29,085 bases of DNA from positions 1-29,085 of the forward strand of contig JBJOND010000021.1 of assembly GCA_046052065.1 (NCBI GenBank). The letters are read 5' to 3'. Shown here in pieces: positions 7,442-14,686 of this stretch. The translations under genes and the position numbers were made by a program. The stretch's first letter is position 1, and each line of letters opens with the position of its first letter. This stretch comes from CAINEC01 sp046052065 (GTDB taxonomy: Bacteria > Bacteroidota > Bacteroidia > AKYH767-A > OLB10). The notes under the pieces are model-generated. The model worked only from the letters and a program-made list of their open reading frames with translations, made no database searches and was not told the origin of the DNA.

Positions 7442-8349
7442 GAATTAATCAGCTCGTTATTGGTTCCAAAAGGTGTATACATCGTTACTCCGTACCTGTT
7501 ATAATAATCAATCATCACTTCAAGCATTTTTTTCGCATCAATCAACATGCATTTTGCTTCACCAATAAACGAATTGCTTAAAACTTTTTCTTTTTCAAAT
7601 AGTGGTTTTAAGGCATCGCAATTTCTTTTTGCCGACCAAACAGGATTATGAACTTTTGTTTCCATTGTATGAATGGTTCCGCTATGATCAATCATTCTTA
7701 CATTGAAAATTTTATCATCGTAAATTGGATATTTAAAAATAACAGCATCTTCAAGTGTATGTAAATTTGTACATGCACCATTTAAGGTAGTTCCCAACAT
7801 TAATATTTTTCCATTCTTGCTACATAGTTTTCTGAAAGGGGAGTACTCGTTGTATGGAGTAACATTTCCGAAGTGTGAGTTGGTAAAGTAATCTGCTTCT
7901 TTTCCGTAAGCACAAATAGAATCTGTTGGGTGAAAGCTTCGTTTTACTCCAATCATTTTTCTAAAAGTTTCGGAAACAACGCCCATCTGTGACGGAGTGT
8001 TGTTTATATCAAATACCGATTGTTCTAAAAGGTAATCTTTATTTCTTCCCTTAGCTGGAAAAGCTGGCATTAACAAAGTTCCATTGGGGCCAATGGATTC
8101 TTTTAAAGCTTCGATTAGGGTTAAAGCGCCCCCGTTAATATATCCTATTTTGCTAAGTGCGCAATGAACTAGAAGATGGTCGCCACTTACAACGCCACAT
8201 TTTTTTATTTGATTAATCAGCTCTTCTTTTGTTAGAAAGTCCTGATTGTTTTTTTGGGTAGCGAGTTTTCTGTTTCGAAAATACTTTTTAATTCGCTTCA
8301 GTAATTCTAATATTGATTCAGGAAGTAGGCGTAGGATAGCATCTTTCAT
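7438..8349 (-). CDS. AAC(3)-fold N-acetyltransferase
   Basis: A 303-residue member of the aminoglycoside 3-N-acetyltransferase family (Antibiotic_NAT). The conserved blocks are LLVHCALSKIG (59-69), SQMGVVSETFR (120-130), HPTDSICAYG (140-149) and NLHTLED (195-201). Residues 1-40 are a basic helical extension before the fold. Despite the family name, many members acetylate amino sugars in polysaccharide or natural-product pathways. Sitting between two deacetylases, this one most likely re-acylates an amino group on a glycan precursor (inference). The start is 14 nt after the upstream stop. Confidence 0.8.
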   Translation of the reverse strand: MKDAILRLLPESILELLKRIKKYFRNRKLATQKNNQDFLTKEELINQIKKCGVVSGDHLLVHCALSKIGYINGGALTLIEALKESIGPNGTLLMPAFPAKGRNKDYLLEQSVFDINNTPSQMGVVSETFRKMIGVKRSFHPTDSICAYGKEADYFTNSHFGNVTPYNEYSPFRKLCSKNGKILMLGTTLNGACTNLHTLEDAVIFKYPIYDDKIFNVRMIDHSGTIHTMETKVHNPVWSAKRNCDALKPLFEKEKVLSNSFIGEAKCMLIDAKKMLEVMIDYYNRYGVTMYTPFGTNNELINS

Positions 8350-8363
8350 AATTCTTCTCTCAA

Positions 8364-9686
8364 TTATTTAATTGATGCATATTCAACAATTTCTTCATAC
8401 ACGTTACGCCATCCTTCCCATTCATCTTTGTCATTAACGGTATGATTGTGCCAAAGCGTTACAAAAGTTCCGTTCACACTTCTTACTTCGTCAATCATTT
8501 TTTTTGCTCTAATAATAGATTCATCAGGTGATAAACTCAAATAATCTTTCAATGTTCCGTCCATAATCATAAACGGAATTATGCGAAGTTGTGTTGTCGT
8601 ATCGAGGTCTAAATCATAAAAGTAAAAAGGGGAACATATGCTTGCTCTAAATCCTATTTCAGAAGCGTATCCTAGTGAGTAATCTTCTTCCACATCTAAA
8701 TCTAAAAGTATGCGATATGTATCTGGAAACGTCACTTTTAAAAAGTGCTGCCTGCTTTTGGTAATTTCTCTTTTTACAATTTTTGTTAAGCGTTTGATTT
8801 CTTTTTGAACCTGATTTTTATTTCCGTTACTAGCGTATGAAGGATGAATTCCAACTTCTGCATTGTCGGCAATAGATTTAATCAACGACTGAAACTTTAA
8901 ACTTCCTTCAACAGAGATGTTTTTATCGAATTCTCCATAATTGCCTAACAAGAAAAAGTAGATTTGTTTGAAGTGATATTTTTCTTTTAATTCAATCTGC
9001 CAATCATACGTATCAAAAGGGTCTTTTTGAATTCCCGTTAATACTTTTAGTCTTTCGAGTATTTTTTCAAAATCTAATTTTAGCAATGCAGCTGCAAATG
9101 CTCCAAACTGTCTCGTGATACCTTTTTCCTGATAGGCATAAGCACTGTCTATATCAAAGGTGGAAATAAATTTAAATTGCTTTTCTCTAAAATGTAATTC
9201 AGGATATTTGATTTTTAATTGATGCTTTAATTCACTGCACCAAATATTCACGAGAGGTTTGCTAAGAAATCCTTTTTGATAAGCAAGGCTTTGCTGCGGA
9301 CTGAATCGTAAATGTTCATCTTTTATATGAGGCAAATATTCTTCATAACGACTGACTAAATAAAATGAAGCTGCGAAAGGATCGAAGGGGAAATCGTATT
9401 TAGGATGTGTGCCAAAAAACACAGACATATTTTTCCATTCAAATACATTTAGTTCCTGATCTTCTATTCCTTTCTCGAAAAGTAGTCGCGATGCATAGAT
9501 GAAAAACTCATCGCCAAAGGCATGTTCGCAATAGGTGATTTTAGGTAGGTTACTCGAAAGATATTCAGTTTTATTATTTATTATTTTATAGTTAATTCCA
9601 ATAATATCATTCAGCAGCAAATTTAAAATATATTGCAGGCGAGGTGTCGACTTATGGGAATAGACTAAAAGTTGAGTGTCTTTCAT
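8364..9686 (-). CDS. DUF7033-type polysaccharide deacetylase
   Basis: A 440-residue two-part protein. The N-terminal region (about 1-165) matches the DUF7033 pattern, starting QLLVYSHKSTPRLQYI and containing DPFAASFYLVSRYEEY. The C-terminal NodB-like domain has FISTFDID (173-180), VGIHPSYAS (H281), SRQHFL (311-316), GFRASICSPF (R347) and LWHNHTV (H413, H415). An in-frame ATG at 9722 would add 12 hydrophobic residues. I prefer the ATG at 9686 because family homology begins right after it. The gene is first in the tailoring cluster and lies 57 nt (or 21 nt) after the radC stop. Confidence 0.8.
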   Translation of the reverse strand: MKDTQLLVYSHKSTPRLQYILNLLLNDIIGINYKIINNKTEYLSSNLPKITYCEHAFGDEFFIYASRLLFEKGIEDQELNVFEWKNMSVFFGTHPKYDFPFDPFAASFYLVSRYEEYLPHIKDEHLRFSPQQSLAYQKGFLSKPLVNIWCSELKHQLKIKYPELHFREKQFKFISTFDIDSAYAYQEKGITRQFGAFAAALLKLDFEKILERLKVLTGIQKDPFDTYDWQIELKEKYHFKQIYFFLLGNYGEFDKNISVEGSLKFQSLIKSIADNAEVGIHPSYASNGNKNQVQKEIKRLTKIVKREITKSRQHFLKVTFPDTYRILLDLDVEEDYSLGYASEIGFRASICSPFYFYDLDLDTTTQLRIIPFMIMDGTLKDYLSLSPDESIIRAKKMIDEVRSVNGTFVTLWHNHTVNDKDEWEGWRNVYEEIVEYASIK

Positions 9687-9743
9687 TATCACTAAATGAT
9701 GTGCTAAAAATAGTGATTTCATTCACTGCATATGCATTAGAAA

Positions 9744-10427
9744 TTACAATTCTCCTTCATCGGCGAAACTATAATAACTGTTTCCTGCAATTATGATATG
9801 GTCGATTAACTGAATGTCGAGTTGTTCAGCACCATATTTTAGCTTTTTTGTCAGGTCTTTATCTGCCTGACTTGGTTCATTAGTGCCGCTAGGATGGTTA
9901 TGAACTGCAATAATGTTGGAACACGTTAGTTGCACTGCTTCTTTGAAGATAATTTTAGGGTCTACTACGGTTCCACTTGTGCCACCCATACTTACTTTCT
10001 TCTTGGATATAATTTTATTGGCTCTGTTGAGTAGAATAATCCAGAATTCTTCATAGGGTAGGTCAGCCAATAGCGGCTGCATTTGTAAGAATGCATCATT
10101 GCTGCTTCTTATTTTATATCCTGCAACTTCAAACTCTCGCCGGCGTCTGCCAAGTTCCAATGCTGCAAGAATCGAAATCGCTTTTACGGCACCAAGTCCT
10201 TTTACTTTAGATAACTCTTGAATACTTAATCGACTAAGGCTTGCGAGGTTATTGTCGTGGGAGGTTAGGAGTTCCTGTGCAATTTCAACGGCGTTTTTGT
10301 TTTTTGAGCCAGTGCGTATTAAAATAGCAATAAGCTCCGAAATTGATAAGGAGTTAAGTCCATTGCGCACTAATTTTTCTCTGGGACGGTCAATTGCTGA
10401 CCAATCTTGTTGGGTAGGATTTTTCAT
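9744..10427 (-). CDS. radC: RadC/JAB-domain DNA-repair-family protein
   Basis: A 227-residue RadC protein. The N-terminal helix-hairpin-helix segment around residues 71-83 contains VKGLGAVKA. The C-terminal JAMM metalloprotease-like motif is HNHPSGTNEPSQAD (H176, H178, D189). The true biochemical role of RadC proteins is unsettled. The gene is the first of a long minus-strand run and has no recognisable promoter box in the 50 nt upstream. Its leader carries a CCTCCTTAA sequence 10 nt before the ATG. Confidence 0.93.
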   Translation of the reverse strand: MKNPTQQDWSAIDRPREKLVRNGLNSLSISELIAILIRTGSKNKNAVEIAQELLTSHDNNLASLSRLSIQELSKVKGLGAVKAISILAALELGRRRREFEVAGYKIRSSNDAFLQMQPLLADLPYEEFWIILLNRANKIISKKKVSMGGTSGTVVDPKIIFKEAVQLTCSNIIAVHNHPSGTNEPSQADKDLTKKLKYGAEQLDIQLIDHIIIAGNSYYSFADEGEL

Positions 10428-10480
10428 TGTTTAAAAATTAAGGAGGGCGAATGAAAAATCAACCCGTTTCTATATAACAC

Positions 10481-10507
10481 AAAAGCCCTTCGCTAGGCGA
10501 AAGGCTT
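10481..10507 (-). terminator. Terminator of rpsT
   Basis: AAGCCCTTCGC (10483-10493), loop TAG, GCGAAAGGCTT (10497-10507), with one A/C mismatch. On the minus strand it is followed by TTTTG, so it ends the tRNA-Glu/rpsT transcript before radC. Confidence 0.8.
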
Positions 10508-10532
10508 GGTATTTTTAGTAACTAAAATCAAA

Positions 10533-10784
10533 TTATAAGCTATTCAAATGCATTTGAATGCTAGACTTTAAGTTAGCAGCTTTGTTTTTATGAATCACAT
10601 TTTTCTTAGCTAAACGATCTAACATCGCAGATACTTCAGGTACTAATTTAGAAACCTCTGCTTTGTCTTTACTGCTACGTAATTCTTTTAAAAGATTACG
10701 AGTAGTTTTAGCTTGATAACGATTACGCACACGCTTTGAATCGTTTGAACGGATTCTTTTTTCGGCTGACTTATGATTTGCCAT
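10533..10784 (-). CDS. rpsT: 30S ribosomal protein bS20
   Basis: An 83-residue primary-binding 30S protein that contacts 16S rRNA directly. The start MANHKSAEKRIRSNDSKR and the later AKKNVIHKNKAANLKS are diagnostic. It lies 63 nt downstream of tRNA-Glu on the same strand with no promoter box between them, and is followed by a clear terminator, so it is probably transcribed with the tRNA. A 12-bp hairpin lies 17 nt upstream of the ATG. Confidence 0.96.
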   Translation of the reverse strand: MANHKSAEKRIRSNDSKRVRNRYQAKTTRNLLKELRSSKDKAEVSKLVPEVSAMLDRLAKKNVIHKNKAANLKSSIQMHLNSL

Positions 10785-10801
10785 TGCTCTTGTTTTTTAA
10801 G

Positions 10802-10828
10802 GTTGTGCAAGTTAAGAACTTACACAAC
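10802..10828 (-). other. Hairpin in the rpsT leader
   Basis: On the minus strand GTTGTGTAAGTT (10828-10817), loop CTT, AACTTGCACAAC (10813-10802): 12 bp with a single U-G wobble. No T-run follows, so it is not an intrinsic terminator. It could stabilise or help process the tRNA-rpsT transcript, or act in bS20 autocontrol; the sequence alone does not decide. Confidence 0.6.
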
Positions 10829-10847
10829 AATTTCCTATTATTTTTTG

Positions 10848-10920
10848 TAGTCCGTACGGGAATCGAACCCGTGTTTCCTCCGTGAAAGGGAGATGTCCTA
10901 GACCCCTAGACGAACGGACC
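10848..10920 (-). tRNA. tRNA-Glu (anticodon TTC)
   Basis: A 73-nt cloverleaf on the minus strand. Acceptor GGTCCGT pairs with ACGGACT (with a G1-U72 wobble), discriminator A. The anticodon arm is TCTCC / GGAGG around the loop CTTTCAC, giving TTC. The T arm is ACGGG-TTCGATT-CCCGT. CCA is not encoded. Confidence 0.96.
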
Positions 10921-10950
10921 ATTAAAGAACTTTCCCTTTTAACGGGAGCG

Positions 10951-10981
10951 CAAAATTAGGCTTTTATTTTTATAAATCAAG
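10951..10981 (-). promoter_or_regulatory. Promoter of tRNA-Glu (and probably rpsT)
   Basis: CTTG (10981-10978), a 19-nt spacer and TAATTTTG (10958-10951) on the minus strand: a full -7 match and one mismatch at -33. The expected start leaves a 5' leader of about 25 nt before the tRNA. Confidence 0.65.
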
Positions 10982-11005
10982 GTTTCTGCCTTTTTTTTTA
11001 TAAAA

Positions 11006-12325
11006 TTAAATATCTCGGTTACCATCAAACTGCTCAAGATAGTCAGCAATGCGTCTTAAGAAGCTTCCTCCCAAGGATCCATCAACTACACGGTGATCGT
11101 AACTTAGGGACAAGAACATCATATGTCTAATAGCGATAGCATCTCCGGAAGGTGTTTCAATCACTGCCGGTTTTTTACGGATGGCACCTACAGCTAAAAT
11201 AGCTACTTGAGGTTGGTTAATTATTGGTGTGCCCATTACATTTCCGAATGAACCTACATTTGTAAGGGTAAATGTACCGCCCTGTATTTCATCTGGTTGA
11301 AGCTTATTGGCACGTGCACGATTAGCTAAATCATTTACGGATTTAGTCAGTCCAAGTAAGTTTAAGCGATCAGCATTTTTAATCACTGGAACTATTAAGT
11401 TGCCTGTTGGAAGGGCGGCTGCCATTCCAATATTGATATTCTTTTTAATAATAATCTTAGTTCCATCAACACTCACATTAATAAGAGGGTAATCCTTGAT
11501 GGCTTTAACCACAGCTTCAATAAATACTGGGGTAAAGGTGATTTTTTCTCCTTCTCTTTTTTCAAACGGCTTTTTGATTTTATCTCTCCACAACACCAAA
11601 TTAGTAACATCGGCTTCTACATAAGAGGTAACATGAGGAGAAGTTTGCTTACTCATTACCATATGATCCGCAATCAATTTACGCATGCGGTCCATTTCTA
11701 CAATCTCTACATCGCCACTCATTGAAGTTGCTGGAGATGAAGAAGCTGGCATTGAAGCTGAAGTTGTAGGTTGTGCTTGAACTGCAACAGGTGGAGGACT
11801 CGCTTTGCCAGATTTTTTAGCATCAACAAAAGCTAAAATATCTTTTTTCGTTACTCTTCCTTCTGAGCCAGTACCTTGAATACTATCTAGTTCAGGTTGT
11901 GATATACCCTCTGTTTGGGCAATGTTTTTAACTAAAGGCGAATAAAAACGATTAGCGTTAGAACTAATTGAAGTAGGTGCAACAGGTGCCAGAGCACTTA
12001 CAGGAGCTGGAGCTGCTACGGGAGCCGGTGCTGCTACTGGAGCAGGAGCACTTGCAGGAGCTGCTTTAACTTCACTACTTCCACCGCCAGTTTCAATAAT
12101 TGCAATTGCAGTACCTACCTGAACAACGTCTCCTTCATTAAAAAGGCGTTTTACCAGCGTACCTGCCGCAGTCGATGGTACTTCAGAATCTACCTTGTCT
12201 GTTGCAATTTCCAGTACTGATTCATCTGCTTGAATAGCATCGCCTTCATTCTTGAGCCAGCGTATGATAGTTGCCTCATGAACGCTTTCGCCCATCTTTG
12301 GCATTTTAAGTTCAACTGTCGCCAT
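11006..12325 (-). CDS. 2-oxo acid dehydrogenase complex, E2 acyltransferase
   Basis: The core acyltransferase of a 2-oxo acid dehydrogenase complex (439 residues). It has one lipoyl domain at residues 1-80 with lipoyl-Lys K44 in ATDKVDSE, and an Ala-Pro linker at 88-118 made of near-repeats of APVAAP. The E1/E3-binding domain is at about 125-168 (YSPLVKNIAQ...GRVTKKDILAF), followed by a second Ser/Pro linker. The catalytic domain from about 206 has the active-site motif SYDHRVVDG near the C-terminus. The fused E1 at 18655 is the probable partner. That pairing suggests a branched-chain (BCKDH-like) complex, but pyruvate or mixed substrate use cannot be excluded. E3 is not in the window. Confidence 0.9.
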   Translation of the reverse strand: MATVELKMPKMGESVHEATIIRWLKNEGDAIQADESVLEIATDKVDSEVPSTAAGTLVKRLFNEGDVVQVGTAIAIIETGGGSSEVKAAPASAPAPVAAPAPVAAPAPVSALAPVAPTSISSNANRFYSPLVKNIAQTEGISQPELDSIQGTGSEGRVTKKDILAFVDAKKSGKASPPPVAVQAQPTTSASMPASSSPATSMSGDVEIVEMDRMRKLIADHMVMSKQTSPHVTSYVEADVTNLVLWRDKIKKPFEKREGEKITFTPVFIEAVVKAIKDYPLINVSVDGTKIIIKKNINIGMAAALPTGNLIVPVIKNADRLNLLGLTKSVNDLANRARANKLQPDEIQGGTFTLTNVGSFGNVMGTPIINQPQVAILAVGAIRKKPAVIETPSGDAIAIRHMMFLSLSYDHRVVDGSLGGSFLRRIADYLEQFDGNRDI

Positions 12326-12351
12326 TTTTAAAATTCTTTGTTAAGGAGGTG

Positions 12352-12359
12352 CAAAAATA
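12352..12359 (-). promoter_or_regulatory. Probable -7 element of the E2 gene
   Basis: TATTTTTG on the minus strand matches TAnnTTTG, 26 nt upstream of the E2 ATG. The nearest TTTG upstream is at a spacing of 24, longer than usual, so the -33 part is doubtful. Confidence 0.45.
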
Positions 12360-12478
12360 AGAAAAACCGACAAAGCTCGGCATCAAAATAAATACTTATC
12401 GTGTCAACGTATTATTCATCATCGTGTAAAATAAAGCAAATATCTAAACGTTAGCCCTTAAGATATAAGAATTAAACC

Positions 12479-13060
12479 ATGATAGTTAGCGATATTAGCA
12501 ACTTGGAAACAAATAAAGGAGTTACGAACGTTATTCTTGAATATGGACAGCGGTTGAGGGATTTTATCCGTCGACGTGTTAATACTCAAGAAGATGCAGA
12601 AGATATTTTGCAGGATGTTTACATTGATCTAATGCAAACCATGAGAGTAAAACCGATTGAACAGATGTCGGCCTGGTTATACCGCGTTGCAAGAAATAAA
12701 ATAATCGACCGTTACCGAAAGCATAAGCCTGTACTTTATAATGATATGAATGTGGCTAAGTCAGACGGGGATGAGGGATATTATTTTATTGAAGAAATTT
12801 TAGGAGCTCAGAATGATCCTGGATTCATGAATAAGGATAATAAACTTATTAAGGATGCTTTATTTAAGGCATTGGAAGAATTACCCGCTGAACAGAGAGA
12901 AGTTTTTATAAGGCATGAGTTTGAGCAACAAGGTTTTCAGGAAATGGCGGATGAGTTAAATATCACATTAAACACTTTGTTGTCCCGTAAACATTACGCA
13001 ATTAAATATCTTCGTAAGCAATTAAAGCCCTTATACGAAGAACTTTTTAAGCAAAACTAA
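12479..13060 (+). CDS. ECF-type RNA polymerase sigma factor
   Basis: A 193-residue sigma-70-family protein with regions 2 and 4 only. Region 2 covers about residues 20-85 (DAEDILQDVYIDL, MSAWLYRVARNKIIDRYRKHK). Region 4 covers about 128-182 (LEELPAEQREVFIRHEFEQQGFQ..., HTH within MADELNITLNTLLSRKHYAIKYLRKQL). The 45-residue linker has no added domain. No anti-sigma gene with a zinc-binding motif follows. Instead a small membrane protein begins 15 nt downstream and is surely co-transcribed. The regulon is unknown. Confidence 0.9.
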   Translation: MIVSDISNLETNKGVTNVILEYGQRLRDFIRRRVNTQEDAEDILQDVYIDLMQTMRVKPIEQMSAWLYRVARNKIIDRYRKHKPVLYNDMNVAKSDGDEGYYFIEEILGAQNDPGFMNKDNKLIKDALFKALEELPAEQREVFIRHEFEQQGFQEMADELNITLNTLLSRKHYAIKYLRKQLKPLYEELFKQN

Positions 13061-13075
13061 TTTTAAATAATCACG

Positions 13076-13390
13076 ATGAATAAAGGCTACCACCTTAAGA
13101 GTTTAATAATAGTGTTGATTTACTTTTGTGTAGCTGGATTTTTAGTGATGCTGCTTTGGAATTGGTTGCTTCCCTCCATTATCGGGGTAAGAGTGATTAA
13201 CTTCTTCGAGGCATGTGGGTTAATTTTACTGACAAACTTTTTATTTAATAAAACTTTTTTGCGTAAGATGATTTTGAGAAAGAAATGTGAAGATGCCAGA
13301 TGGTCGTTGTTATGTGATGATAATAAAGAAAAGCTGAATGATTTGTGGGAAAAGCGTTGTCAGGAATTAGAAAAAGCTAAAAACAAGTAA
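13076..13390 (+). CDS. Small two-helix membrane protein linked to sigma factor
   Basis: A 104-residue protein with two membrane helices (about 10-31 and 40-60) containing WNWLLPSIIGV, followed by a charged tail. The tail has RWSLLCDDNKEKLNDLWEKRC. Proteins with a WNWL...P.IFG segment followed by a basic, Trp/Cys-containing tail are often found next to ECF sigma genes. This is my recollection of a family pattern, not a search result. Its position suggests a role in sensing or sequestering the sigma factor at the membrane (inference). No enzyme motif is visible. Confidence 0.72.
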   Translation: MNKGYHLKSLIIVLIYFCVAGFLVMLLWNWLLPSIIGVRVINFFEACGLILLTNFLFNKTFLRKMILRKKCEDARWSLLCDDNKEKLNDLWEKRCQELEKAKNK

Positions 13391-13420
13391 TAAAAAAAAG
13401 ACCTCCTAGGAGGTCTTAAT
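13391..13420. terminator. Bidirectional terminator
   Basis: A perfect 20-bp palindrome, AAGACCTCCTAGGAGGTCTT (13398-13417). The minus direction has an eight-T run (13399-13392), so it is a strong terminator for the Spy-like gene. In the plus direction the downstream T-richness is weaker. Confidence 0.88.
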
Positions 13421-13429
13421 ATTTCAATT

Positions 13430-13801
13430 TTATTTCGCGTCTTTAGCAGGTTCTTTCTTTTGTTCTTTAATATCTGCTTTGATTTCCTTTCGCTCGTTTT
13501 GCATTTCTTTAAATTGTTTCATTTGTTCTGGAGTGAAGATGTTACTAAGCGACTTTTCGTAGGATTCTCTCTGTTTGCGCATCTGCTCTTTAACCAATTC
13601 CATTTCTTTTTCCTGATTAACAAATAAAACTTCCAAATCTTTTACTTGCTTATCATTCAAATTTAATTTTTGCTTAAGCATAATAGCACGTTTTGTAGCT
13701 CTTTCCTCTGGAGTTACTTCTTTACGCTTTGTTTCTTGTGCAGATGCCGTGGTGATTGCTGTTACAAAGAACAAGCAAAATACTAAAAGTTGTTTTTTCA
13801 T
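13430..13801 (-). CDS. Periplasmic Spy-like / DUF4890-like protein
   Basis: A 123-residue exported protein. Its signal peptide is at 1-21 (MKKQLLVFCLFFVTAIT..., cleavage after ASA). The mature part is an all-helical, charged protein with LNLNDKQVKDLEVLF and, about 40 residues on, NIFTPEQMKQFKEM, the paired 'L..T..Q...' pattern of Spy/LTXXQ and DUF4890 proteins. The tail is Lys/Glu-rich. Family members are thought to act as periplasmic chaperones or envelope-stress proteins. The specific role here is inferred. It is 57 nt downstream of the O-methyltransferase and may share its transcript. Confidence 0.78.
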   Translation of the reverse strand: MKKQLLVFCLFFVTAITTASAQETKRKEVTPEERATKRAIMLKQKLNLNDKQVKDLEVLFVNQEKEMELVKEQMRKQRESYEKSLSNIFTPEQMKQFKEMQNERKEIKADIKEQKKEPAKDAK

Positions 13802-13858
13802 TGCTGCTGTTTTTAAAGGTGAATTAATTTAGTTGATTTCTGATTTAATAACTTGTGT

Positions 13859-14506
13859 TTATTCTTTTACTTTTTTAATCAGATATAATCCGTCTCTTAT
13901 TGGTAATAATATCTTTTCTGTTCTGCTATCAGCGCTTACTTTTTCATTAAACGCTACAATATGCTTCGTGTCTCGATCCCAGTCTTTTTCCTCTTTGATT
14001 ACATTCCCACTCCATAAAACATTATCCGCTAAGATGTATCCTCCAACACGTAATTTGTCAAAGATGATATCATAATATCTGGAGTACGCTTCTTTATTTG
14101 CATCAATAAAAATCAAATCGAATTTTTCATTCAAGGTTGGAATAATCTTTTCGGCATCACCACTAAGAACTTCACATGATGCTATAACATTCGCTTTCGA
14201 TAAATATTGTTCAACCATTTCTTTTAACTCGTCATTAACATCAATAGTGATGAGTTTTCCATTCGGTTTTAATCCTCGTGCAAGGCAAATAGCAGAGTAT
14301 CCTGTGTAAGTACCAATCTCTAAAATGCGTTCAGGTTTGAGCATGCTACTAATAAAAGTTAAAAACTGTCCTTGCAAATGTCCTGAGAGCATTCGTGGCG
14401 ACAATATTTTTGCGTGCGTTTCACGGTTCAGTGATTTCAGAACATCATCCTCAGTAGTAGAATGCGATTCGCAGTAAGCTAATAATTCCTCACTGATAAA
14501 TTCCAT
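13859..14506 (-). CDS. SAM-dependent O-methyltransferase (family 3)
   Basis: A 215-residue class I methyltransferase of the catechol-OMT/YrrM (TrmR) family. SAM motif I is LEIGTYTGYSA (62-72), the acidic residue closing strand 2 is in TIDVND (87-92), and the metal-binding residues are FIDANKEA (D135) and ADNVLWSG (D161, N162). Bacterial members include TrmR, which methylates 5-hydroxyuridine in tRNA, as well as small-molecule methyltransferases. The substrate is not decided by the sequence. The ATG at 14506 gives the full family length. Confidence 0.88.
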   Translation of the reverse strand: MEFISEELLAYCESHSTTEDDVLKSLNRETHAKILSPRMLSGHLQGQFLTFISSMLKPERILEIGTYTGYSAICLARGLKPNGKLITIDVNDELKEMVEQYLSKANVIASCEVLSGDAEKIIPTLNEKFDLIFIDANKEAYSRYYDIIFDKLRVGGYILADNVLWSGNVIKEEKDWDRDTKHIVAFNEKVSADSRTEKILLPIRDGLYLIKKVKE

Positions 14507-14652
14507 TTTTAAATTCTTTTGAATAATTATGTCTCTAAAATAGGCAGTTAAAGTTTTTATTCATCCTGGTTTTTGAATAATCTATCAACAGTATACTTAA
14601 TTAGCTAATTATAAACTGATAAAATATTCTCTAATATGAAGGCAGTTACCTC

Positions 14653-14682
14653 TTTGGTTCTTATTTTCGTAACATATCTTTG
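14653..14682 (+). promoter_or_regulatory. Promoter of the GlmU-like gene, abutting its ATG
   Basis: TTTG (14653-14656), an 18-nt spacer and TATCTTTG (14675-14682): an exact match to the Bacteroidota consensus. Only 4 nt separate it from the ATG at 14687, so the predicted start of transcription falls at or within a few nt of the start codon. Confidence 0.72.
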
Positions 14683-14686
14683 ATTT

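Noticed and set aside
7438..8349. Antibiotic (aminoglycoside) resistance gene
   Set aside because: The AAC(3) family includes many polysaccharide and natural-product enzymes. The gene lies in a carbohydrate-type operon between two deacetylases, with no mobile-element or resistance context.
10451..10477. Plus-strand mini-frame of 8 codons with a good SD (AAGGAGGG, 4 nt before ATG) upstream of radC
   Set aside because: There is no promoter evidence on that strand, the frame encodes only eight residues, and SD sites are not generally used in this phylum. The SD-like bases are the complement of the radC leader.
11990..12060. Short tandem DNA repeats inside the E2 gene
   Set aside because: They encode the Ala-Pro flexible linker between lipoyl and binding domains, normal for E2 proteins.
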